Below are positions 1 through 4,811 of a stretch of DNA of 18,522 nt, piece after piece. The DNA is taken from contig SVSO01000032.1 of NCBI GenBank assembly GCA_015064195.1, positions 1 through 18,522 on the forward strand. Reading direction: 5' to 3'. Source of the DNA: Oscillospiraceae bacterium. GTDB taxonomy: Bacteria > Bacillota_A > Clostridia > Oscillospirales > CAG-272. Every line of letters starts with the position of its first letter. The first letter of the stretch is position 1. The notes beneath the pieces were generated by a model that was not told the DNA's origin, did no database searches, and was given only the letters and a program-made list of their open reading frames with translations. Both the position numbers and the translations under genes were made by a program.

Positions 1-31
1 ACATTGATATGTGTCGATACTCTCTTGGCAT
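1..31 (-). CDS. N-terminal start of a probable IS3-type transposase (orfA), cut by window edge
   Basis: Ten codons are visible before the left edge, reading MPREYRHISM. The ATG lies at 31-29, with a perfect AGGAGG 8 nt upstream on the minus strand. From memory of the family, the first residues of IS3/IS150-type OrfA proteins from Clostridia often read like (M)xxxYxHI followed by a helix and an HTH. That resemblance, together with the upstream hairpin, is the only support. The gene is transcribed in the same direction as the khpA operon just upstream, so read-through would reach it. Ten residues cannot prove a family, and another small protein is possible. Confidence 0.5.
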   Translation of the reverse strand, partial: MPREYRHISM

Positions 32-38
32 AAAATTC

Positions 39-87
39 CCTCCTATGGTAGATATACATCTATTCTACCATAGGAGGCTGTTTTTTT
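39..87 (+). terminator. Perfect 14 bp hairpin plus T7; also sequesters the downstream minus-strand ribosome binding site
   Basis: Arms CCTCCTATGGTAGA (39-52) and its exact complement (64-77) enclose an 11 nt loop. Seven T residues (81-87) follow three bases later on the plus strand, so it works as an intrinsic terminator for plus-strand transcripts. On the minus strand the arm nearest the transposase ATG contains the AGGAGG used for that start. A read-through transcript from khpA would therefore fold the Shine-Dalgarno into the stem. Confidence 0.75.
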
Positions 88-92
88 CAATT

Positions 93-109
93 GTCCGTTT
101 TTAACGGAC
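93..109. repeat. Short inverted repeat near a possible IS end
   Basis: GTCCGTT (93-99) and AACGGAC (103-109) form a 7 bp stem with a 3 nt loop between khpA and the presumed transposase. IS3-family ends begin TG and end CA, and the nearest such dinucleotide is CA at 115-116 (TG on the minus strand). The element boundary could therefore be at 116, only 17 nt past the khpA stop. The other end is outside the window, so this cannot be confirmed. Confidence 0.3.
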
Positions 110-133
110 TTGTGCAAACGGGAGCTTTTTTGC

Positions 134-370
134 TTATCTGATCTCAACCGTGACACGCTTGCCGACGGTGCTGGCGGCGGCTTTCATGACGAGGCGGATC
201 GACTTTGCGATCTTGCCGTGTCTGCCGATCACCTTGCCCATATCATCCTCGGCCACGTGCAGCTCGAACGTGATGTTGTCGCCGTCCGTTTCCTCCGTGA
301 CCGTGACCTTGTCGGGTTCATCCACAATGGCTTTCGCGATGTCAACGAGAACCTTGCGAAGATCAACCAT
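134..370 (-). CDS. khpA: KhpA, KH-domain RNA-binding protein (YlqC family)
   Basis: A 78-residue single KH-domain protein. The GXXG RNA-contact loop is visible as I-G-R-H-G (Gly49 to Gly52), followed by the helix KIAKSIRLVMKAAA typical of the family. Known members bind many small and messenger RNAs, often with KhpB/Jag, and affect cell division and envelope growth in Gram-positive bacteria. The start ATG is 5 nt past the rpsP stop and lacks a clear Shine-Dalgarno, so translation is probably coupled to rpsP. It is the last gene of the operon seen here. In many Firmicutes rimM and trmD come next, but here a probable insertion sequence begins instead. Length and motif match the family well. Confidence 0.93.
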   Translation of the reverse strand: MVDLRKVLVDIAKAIVDEPDKVTVTEETDGDNITFELHVAEDDMGKVIGRHGKIAKSIRLVMKAAASTVGKRVTVEIR

Positions 371-375
371 GACGA

Positions 376-621
376 TTATTCAATCGCGCCGGACTTCTTG
401 AGAAGTGCCTTTACGGTTTCGGTGGGCTGTGCGCCGTTCTTCAGCCAGGTCTGAGCCTTTTCGTTGTCGATCTTGATTTCAGCCGGCTCGGTCATGGGGT
501 TGTAGGTGCCGATTACTTCGATGAAGCGGCCATCGCGGGGATAGCGGGAATCTGCAACAACAACGCGGTAGTAGGGGTTCTTCTTTGCGCCCATTCTGGT
601 GAGTCTGAGTTTAACTGCCAT
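376..621 (-). CDS. rpsP: 30S ribosomal protein S16
   Basis: 81 residues, the normal size of bacterial S16, a small-subunit protein that binds 16S rRNA early in 30S assembly. The N-terminus carries the S16 signature ([17 protein letters not shown], then [15 protein letters not shown]). A GGAGG sequence lies at good spacing before the ATG. It sits 53 nt downstream of ffh and 5 nt upstream of khpA, the standard Firmicutes order, and is presumably cotranscribed from the ylxM promoter. Confidence 0.97.
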   Translation of the reverse strand: MAVKLRLTRMGAKKNPYYRVVVADSRYPRDGRFIEVIGTYNPMTEPAEIKIDNEKAQTWLKNGAQPTETVKALLKKSGAIE

Positions 622-670
622 TTTAAGTTTCCTCCGAAAAATTTGAAATATGATAATTTTTTATTTGAAA

Positions 671-684
671 CCCGTTAAAACGGG
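671..684 (-). other. Small hairpin overlapping the ffh stop codon
   Basis: CCCGTT and AACGGG (6 bp, 2 nt loop) span the ffh stop at 675-677. On the minus strand the stem is followed by TTTC and an A/T-rich stretch up to the rpsP ribosome binding site. It is too short for a convincing terminator. It could tune read-through or RNA stability between ffh and rpsP, or be chance. Confidence 0.3.
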
Positions 685-2015
685 AATTTCATCTTACCTC
701 TTTTGCCGAAGCGTTTGCCGCCGGTCATCTGGGAGATCTTCTTCATCATCTGCTGCATCTGCTCATACTGCTTGAGCAGGCGGTTCACGTCCTCCACCTT
801 CATGCCGCTGCCCTGTGCGATGCGGCGCTTGCGGGAGGCGTTGATGATGTCCGGCTTTTCGCGCTCAGCGGGGGTCATGGAGAGGATGATCGCTTCCACC
901 CGGTCAAGCTGACGCTCGTCAACCTTCACATCCTTGAGGGCGTTTGCATTCACGCCGGGGATCATGCCCATGAGCTGATCGATGCTGCCCATGCCGCGCA
1001 CCTGCTTGAACTGCTCAAGAAAATCGGTGAGGGTGAAGGTCTGCTCGCGCATCTTGCGTTCCAGCTCCGCGGCCTGCTTTTCATCAAAATTCTGCTGCGC
1101 CTTTTCGATCAGCGACAGCACATCGCCCATGCCGAGGATGCGGGAAGCCATTCTGTCGGGGTAGAAGGGCTCGATCATGTCCAGCTTTTCGCCGGTGCCC
1201 ACGAATTTGATGGGCTTGCCGGTGACGTGGCGAACGGACAGTGCCGCACCGCCTCGCGTATCGCCGTCCATCTTGGTGAGAACGACGCCGGTGATGTCGA
1301 GAAGATTGTTGAAGGATTCCGCCACATTCACCGCGTCCTGACCGGTCATGGCATCCACGACCAGCAGGATCTCCGTGGGTTCCACGGAAGCCTTGATGTC
1401 GGACAGCTCCTGCATGAGCACTTCGTCCACATGGAGACGGCCGGCGGTGTCGATGAACACCATGTCGTGACCGTGCTTTTTTGCGTGCTCAATGCCGGCT
1501 TTGGCGATCTCCACGGGGGAGACCTTGTCGCCCATCTGGAAGACGGGAATTTCCAGCGATGCGCCCACAACCTCCAGCTGCTTGATGGCAGCGGGGCGGT
1601 AAACGTCGCAGGCAACGAGCAGGGGACGCTTGCCCTGCTTTTTATACATTCCGGCGAGCTTTCCGGCGTGGGTGGTCTTACCTGCGCCCTGAAGACCCGT
1701 CATCATGACGATCGTAGGCGGTCTTGACGAGATGTTCAGCTTTGCCTGTGTGCCGCCCATGAGGGTACAAAGCTCCTCATTGACGATCTTGACGACCTGC
1801 TGAGCGGGCATGAGGCTTTCCAGCACCTCCGCACCGACCGCGCGATCCGTAACCGTTTTTATGAAGTCCTTGACGACTTTGTAGTTGACATCGGCTTCCA
1901 GCAGCGCCAGCTTGATCTCGCGCATACCGGCCTTGACGTCGGCTTCGGTCAGCTTTCCTTTGCTCTTGAACTTCTTGAAAGCCTCCGACATTTTATCGAC
2001 TAAGCTCTGAAACAT
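675..2015 (-). CDS. ffh: Signal recognition particle GTPase Ffh (SRP54)
   Basis: 446 residues, full length. Ffh binds the SRP RNA and signal sequences of nascent membrane and secreted proteins and delivers them to FtsY. Domains in order: N domain (about 1-90); GTPase G domain with GLQGAGKT (107-114), DTAGR (189-193) and TKMD (247-250); methionine-rich M domain (about 300-446), which binds the signal sequence and 4.5S/6S-like SRP RNA and includes the RRIAQGSG motif near 398-404 and a Met/Gln-rich tail. The start is supported by GGAGG 6 nt before the ATG. It lies 24 nt after ylxM, the classic pairing. No defect is seen. Confidence 0.98.
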   Translation of the reverse strand: MFQSLVDKMSEAFKKFKSKGKLTEADVKAGMREIKLALLEADVNYKVVKDFIKTVTDRAVGAEVLESLMPAQQVVKIVNEELCTLMGGTQAKLNISSRPPTIVMMTGLQGAGKTTHAGKLAGMYKKQGKRPLLVACDVYRPAAIKQLEVVGASLEIPVFQMGDKVSPVEIAKAGIEHAKKHGHDMVFIDTAGRLHVDEVLMQELSDIKASVEPTEILLVVDAMTGQDAVNVAESFNNLLDITGVVLTKMDGDTRGGAALSVRHVTGKPIKFVGTGEKLDMIEPFYPDRMASRILGMGDVLSLIEKAQQNFDEKQAAELERKMREQTFTLTDFLEQFKQVRGMGSIDQLMGMIPGVNANALKDVKVDERQLDRVEAIILSMTPAEREKPDIINASRKRRIAQGSGMKVEDVNRLLKQYEQMQQMMKKISQMTGGKRFGKRGKMKFPF

Positions 2016-2039
2016 CAGATTCCTCCGTATCGGATCCTG

Positions 2040-2396
2040 TTAGATCGAAATCGTCCGTGTTTTCTTTATAATATCGTCAAGCATCTCGCGGGTGTCGCCC
2101 TCCGCGCTGTCGCGAAGTGCTTCCAGCCTCGGAATGACATCGGCGAGGGTGTGCTCGATCTCACGGAATTTGGCCGCCAGTCCCAGCGCTTCCTCAAAAG
2201 CGGTGAGCTGAGCCTTGGCCTTGGCAATGTGATCGCGGACACCTTGTCGGGTGATGCCGGCGTGCTCGGCGATTTCGGCGAGGGAGAGATCTTCATTATA
2301 ATAAAGCTCCGCAGCTTCGCGGCGGTTGTCTGTGAGCAGCTGGCCGTAAAAATCCAGCAGATAGCCCATTTCCAGCTCTTTTTCGTGACCTGCCAT
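2040..2396 (-). CDS. ylxM: YlxM-family helix-turn-helix SRP accessory protein (UPF0122)
   Basis: 118 residues. The N-terminal half holds a sigma-region-4-like HTH, roughly residues 35-65, with LSLAEIAEHAGITRQGVRDH. The C-terminal half is a helical tail. YlxM is an accessory factor of the SRP pathway in streptococci and is almost always encoded directly before ffh. GAGGG about 8 nt before the ATG supports this start; an internal Met10 (MGYLLDFYGQLL) also matches where many homologues begin, so the first nine residues are less certain. The promoter is consensus, and a perfect palindrome covers the predicted transcript start, which would suit autoregulation through the HTH (inference). Confidence 0.93.
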   Translation of the reverse strand: MAGHEKELEMGYLLDFYGQLLTDNRREAAELYYNEDLSLAEIAEHAGITRQGVRDHIAKAKAQLTAFEEALGLAAKFREIEHTLADVIPRLEALRDSAEGDTREMLDDIIKKTRTISI

Positions 2397-2409
2397 GTGT
2401 ATCCCTCGG

Positions 2410-2430
2410 TGTAAAGTAAATTACTTTACA
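2410..2430. promoter_or_regulatory. Perfect 21 bp palindrome at the ylxM transcription start: candidate operator
   Basis: Arms TGTAAAGTAA (2410-2419) and TTACTTTACA (2421-2430) are exact complements around one central A. The palindrome begins 2 bp downstream of the ylxM -10 box, so it spans about +1 to +15. A repressor bound here would block initiation. In the RNA it would fold to a 10 bp hairpin just before the ribosome binding site. Confidence 0.55.
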
Positions 2431-2431
2431 T

Positions 2432-2460
2432 ATTATATCACACCGCCGTCCGTTTGTCAA
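2432..2460 (-). promoter_or_regulatory. Consensus sigma-A promoter of the ylxM-ffh-rpsP-khpA operon
   Basis: Minus strand TTGACA (2460-2455), 17 bp spacer, TATAAT (2437-2432), both hexamers perfect. The spacer ends TGTGA before the -10. Transcription would start near 2425, about 30 nt before the ylxM ATG. Confidence 0.88.
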
Positions 2461-2501
2461 GAGCATTTTCAAATATTTTTTGACTTTTTTTGAAAAACCC
2501 C

Positions 2502-2530
2502 TTGACAATCGCAAAAAAATGTGGTATCAT
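2502..2530 (+). promoter_or_regulatory. Promoter of tRNA-Trp
   Basis: TTGACA (2502-2507), 17 bp spacer, TATCAT (2525-2530). Start is expected near 2537, 13 nt before the mature tRNA. The 41 bp between this -35 and the oppositely oriented ylxM -35 is A/T-rich with T-tracts and an 8 bp inverted repeat (2466-2473 / 2489-2496), and could act as an UP-type element for both. Confidence 0.8.
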
Positions 2531-2549
2531 ATTTATGTTGCAAAAACAT

Positions 2550-2625
2550 AGGGGTATAGCTCAGTTGGTAGAGCAGCGGTCTCCAAAACCGCGTGTCCTG
2601 AGTTCGAGTCTTAGTGCCCCTGCCA
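2550..2625 (+). tRNA. tRNA-Trp (anticodon CCA)
   Basis: A complete 76 nt cloverleaf. Acceptor AGGGGTA pairs with TGCCCCT (one G-U), the D arm is GCTCAGTTGGTAGAGC, and the anticodon stem-loop is GCGGT-CTCCAAA-ACCGC with anticodon CCA at 2583-2585. The T arm is CTGAG-TTCGAGT-CTTAG, the discriminator is G, and CCA is encoded at 2623-2625. Discriminator G and the AGGGG acceptor are normal for bacterial tRNA-Trp. It has its own promoter and terminator. Confidence 0.97.
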
Positions 2626-2626
2626 G

Positions 2627-2657
2627 AAAGCCGTTTGCGAAAGCAAACGGCTTTTTT
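2627..2657 (+). terminator. Intrinsic terminator of tRNA-Trp
   Basis: AAAGCCGTTTGC (2627-2638), GAAA tetraloop, complementary arm GCAAACGGCTTT, with the T-run ending at 2657. It starts 2 nt after the tRNA CCA. Confidence 0.93.
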
Positions 2658-2788
2658 CTATGTAAGCGGCAGTCGGAGAAATATGGATTTCAGTACAAAA
2701 AATATGGATAATTGTCCAAAATATACTGATCTATGCGGACAGCGCAAGAAAAACATAGAAAAATCACGGTAAAAATGTCTCTTCCCAC

Positions 2789-2817
2789 TTGACACAGAGC
2801 AGGGTTTGTGCTATAAT
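2789..2817 (+). promoter_or_regulatory. Consensus promoter of the first solute-binding lipoprotein
   Basis: TTGACA (2789-2794), 17 bp spacer, TATAAT (2812-2817), about 40 nt before the ribosome binding site. No clear CcpA site or other operator was seen between 2658 and 2863; the rest of that gap is A/T-rich with no feature I recognise. Confidence 0.85.
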
Positions 2818-2863
2818 ACTTATCGGCTATTATTGTCATAAAATTAAACAAAGGAGAGATCCC

Positions 2864-4324
2864 ATGTCTAAGAAATTATTCTCAGTCCTGCTTCTTGCTT
2901 CCTTGCTTGCCACATCCTGCGGCTCCGGCGCAACTTCCGGCTCTGACACCTCTGTTTCCGGCGATACCACCACCACAGCTCCGGTAGAAACCGAAATTTC
3001 CGACGATCTCGGTACTTACGATTTCGGCGGCGATGAGTTCCACATCCTGACCCGTTCTTACCCGATGTTCAACGCTGCGCTGAACGTGGAGGAGCAGACC
3101 GGCGATGCACTGGACGATGCCATCTGGAAGCGCAACCGCAATCTGGAGGAGCGCTTCAACTTTGAACTCAACGAAACCATCTACCAGTATAGTGTAGAGG
3201 GCAACGAGTATCCCCGCCAGTTCATTCTGGCAGCTGACACCACTTATGATATGTATGTCGGCAAGGTAATCAACTTCTTCAACTTCGCTTCAGAGGGCCT
3301 CATCCGCCCTGTCACCGAGCTTGAACAGATCGACCCCACGAAGCCCTACTGGAATCAGCAGCTTTACTCCGACTTGACCATTGCCGGCCAGCATAAGTTC
3401 GTCATCGGCGACTTCAACCTGTCCGCTATGGACTACACCCACGTTATGCTGTTCAATAAGCAGATGGTGAAGGACTACAAGATCGAGGATCTGTATTCTC
3501 TCGTTCGCGACGGCAAATGGACCTATGATAAGTTCGTTGAGATCGGTCAGACGGTTGTTGAGGATCTGAACGGTGACTCTGTCATGGACGAAAACGACCA
3601 GTACGGCTACACTTCCGTTGCAAAGCAGGTGCTTCCGTCCTTCTGGATCGCCGGACGCACTCAGCTCGTTGTCAAGGATGAAGACGGACTTCTTCAGTAT
3701 GTCGCAGATTCCAGCTCGGATGTTGTGGATACCCTGACCCACATTTTTGAGATGACATGGGATACCGGCATTTATCATCAGAACAAGAGCGATAACAATA
3801 CCGGCGAAGATGCGGAGCTTGAAATCTTCAAGAACGGCAAGTCCCTGTTCACCGGCTCGACCGTATTCCAGATCACCTCTATGATGCGTGATTCTCAGGT
3901 GGAATTCGGTATCATCCCTTACCCGATGCGCGATGAGAACCAGGATGGCTACTACAGCCGTATCGAGGGCACCGAGCTGTTCGGTGTTCCTTACTGCAAC
4001 GAAAATACCGAAATGGCAGCAGTTATTCTGGAAGCGCTGGCGTGCGAATCTCTCAAGATCGTCCGTCCCGCATACTACGATGTAACCCTGAAGGTCAAGG
4101 GCACTCGCGACGATGAATCCGCAGAGATGCTGGACATCATCTTTGAAAACCGCGTGTTCGACTATGCAGATACCATCCTTACCTCTGAAGTCCGTGACGG
4201 TGTTCTCCAGGACGCAATGAAGAATAACAAACGCGATCTGGTTTCCATGTTTGCCAAATTGCGGACTCAGTGCGAAAAGAAGCTGAACACCTACAACGAA
4301 GGTTTTGCGGAAACTGCCGAATAA
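2864..4324 (+). CDS. ABC-type sugar solute-binding lipoprotein (first of two paralogues)
   Basis: 486 residues from the ATG at 2864, chosen because AGGAGAG lies just before it. The open frame runs further upstream, but only through the promoter -35. The signal peptide ends in lipobox LATS-C, so Cys19 would be lipidated and the protein anchored outside the membrane. A Ser/Thr/Asp-rich linker follows (about 20-50), then a periplasmic-binding-type fold. A calcium-loop-like run with D-x-N-G-D and later Asp residues lies mid-protein, as in extracellular solute-binding proteins. The C-terminal part (PAYYDVTL...KGTRDDESAEMLDI) closely matches the second lipoprotein at 12128-13600. The ligand is unknown; an oligosaccharide is inferred from the neighbours. 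It is monocistronic with no permease beside it. Confidence 0.85.
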   Translation: MSKKLFSVLLLASLLATSCGSGATSGSDTSVSGDTTTTAPVETEISDDLGTYDFGGDEFHILTRSYPMFNAALNVEEQTGDALDDAIWKRNRNLEERFNFELNETIYQYSVEGNEYPRQFILAADTTYDMYVGKVINFFNFASEGLIRPVTELEQIDPTKPYWNQQLYSDLTIAGQHKFVIGDFNLSAMDYTHVMLFNKQMVKDYKIEDLYSLVRDGKWTYDKFVEIGQTVVEDLNGDSVMDENDQYGYTSVAKQVLPSFWIAGRTQLVVKDEDGLLQYVADSSSDVVDTLTHIFEMTWDTGIYHQNKSDNNTGEDAELEIFKNGKSLFTGSTVFQITSMMRDSQVEFGIIPYPMRDENQDGYYSRIEGTELFGVPYCNENTEMAAVILEALACESLKIVRPAYYDVTLKVKGTRDDESAEMLDIIFENRVFDYADTILTSEVRDGVLQDAMKNNKRDLVSMFAKLRTQCEKKLNTYNEGFAETAE

Positions 4325-4373
4325 AAAAAGAAGTGACCCCCATTCCCAATCAACCGGAATGGGGGTCACTTCT
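4323..4373 (-). terminator. Strong 18 bp terminator, best oriented for the minus strand
   Basis: Arms AGAAGTGACCCCCATTCC (4329-4346) and complement (4356-4373) with a 9 nt loop. The minus strand is followed by T residues opposite A4323-A4329, which overlap the stop codon of the lipoprotein gene. On the plus strand the stem has no T-run (GACTATT follows), so it would serve that gene mainly as a 3' stabilising or weaker convergent terminator. Confidence 0.85.
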
Positions 4374-4377
4374 GACT

Positions 4378-4497
4378 ATTCTTGATATCTAACATCTTTG
4401 TTTATACCTCTCTTTCCTTGGCTGTGACATCCGTGCAAACGGTGCGGAATCCGACGGAAAACGATGGAATCTTACCACGAATTATGAGAAACCTCAT
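4378..4497 (-). pseudogene. Possible remnant of a formylglycine-enzyme-like (SUMF1) C-terminus
   Basis: A 39-codon frame from ATG 4497 to TAG 4378 contains RGKIPSFSVGFRTVCT. The end of FGE/SUMF1 domains often reads R...P...S.GFR.V. There is no ribosome binding site, the same frame has stops shortly upstream, and the fragment is far shorter than the family. This may be chance similarity inside the orphan transcript. Confidence 0.2.
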
Positions 4498-4624
4498 CTG
4501 TTCACATCTATATCAAACGTAACACCGCCGTGTTTTGTTTTCCCATGCGCTTCGGTTCCTGCGTCCCGGTTTGACGGAAGGTTGGGCTTTCTATGCCATT
4601 GGCCCGTACCTCCTTTCTGACTAT

Positions 4625-4653
4625 ATTATATCATATCTTTTCCCCGAATGCAA
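4625..4653 (-). promoter_or_regulatory. Promoter of the orphan minus-strand unit
   Basis: Minus strand TTGCAT (4653-4648), 17 bp spacer, TATAAT (4630-4625). Start is predicted near 4618. It is not close upstream of any recognisable full gene. Confidence 0.7.
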
Positions 4654-4726
4654 GTGGTAAACTGTACGAATTGCATAAATATTTTTTGTATATTCCGCAG
4701 AAATTCCGCTTTTTTGCAGATTCCTC

Positions 4727-4756
4727 TTTACATCCGCCCATGATTTGTGATATAAT
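4727..4756 (+). promoter_or_regulatory. Promoter-like sequence firing straight into a terminator
   Basis: TTTACA (4727-4732), 18 bp spacer, TATAAT (4751-4756) on the plus strand. The predicted start, about 4763, is only 10 nt before the hairpin at 4773-4811, so the product would be a roughly 50 nt RNA or, with read-through, antisense to the GH127-like gene. The DNA between 4654 and 4726 is A/T-rich with nothing I can name. Confidence 0.4.
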
Positions 4757-4772
4757 GGAAATATGGGGTGCA

Positions 4773-4811
4773 AAAAACCGGGCGGTTCACAGAATGAACC
4801 GCCCGGTTTTT
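4773..4811. terminator. Bidirectional terminator after the GH127-like gene
   Basis: A perfect 17 bp stem, AAAAACCGGGCGGTTCA (4773-4789) with its complement at 4795-4811 and loop CAGAA. It has T-runs on both strands and overlaps the stop codon (4812-4810) of the minus-strand gene. Confidence 0.9.

Larger units (their letters stand above)
4323..4618 (-). ncRNA. Orphan minus-strand transcription unit: candidate ncRNA, or decayed gene
   Basis: A consensus-like promoter (4625-4653) and the 18 bp terminator bracket about 290 nt with no convincing gene. The presumed RNA begins about three bases before an AAGGAGG (4615-4609), which precedes ATG GCA TAG, a two-codon frame, at 4599. A second frame is open from there to a stop near 4497 but has no start codon. 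A third, at 4497-4378 (39 residues), ends right at the terminator. I do not recognise a known RNA family: features of RNase P, tmRNA, SRP RNA, T-box and common riboswitches were looked for and not seen. The alternatives are an ncRNA, a leader peptide unit or a gene remnant. Confidence 0.45.

Noticed and set aside
2550..2625. Integrative element attachment site at tRNA-Trp
   Set aside because: No integrase gene and no repeat of the tRNA 3' end was seen in the window.
2789..2863. Upstream extension of the first lipoprotein by 25 residues
   Set aside because: It would start inside the -35 box and place a non-signal sequence before the signal peptide; AGGAGAG fits the ATG at 2864.
3290..4369. 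A 359-residue minus-strand open frame opposite the first lipoprotein
   Set aside because: Antisense shadow of a gene with lipobox, promoter and ribosome binding site; its ATG lies in the terminator stem and has no ribosome binding site.
4323..4618. Known structured RNA (RNase P, tmRNA, SRP RNA, T-box, c-di-GMP or cobalamin riboswitch)
   Set aside because: A GGGACGCA string recalls c-di-GMP riboswitches, but the hairpin between the conserved blocks is missing, and hallmark sequences of the others were not found.
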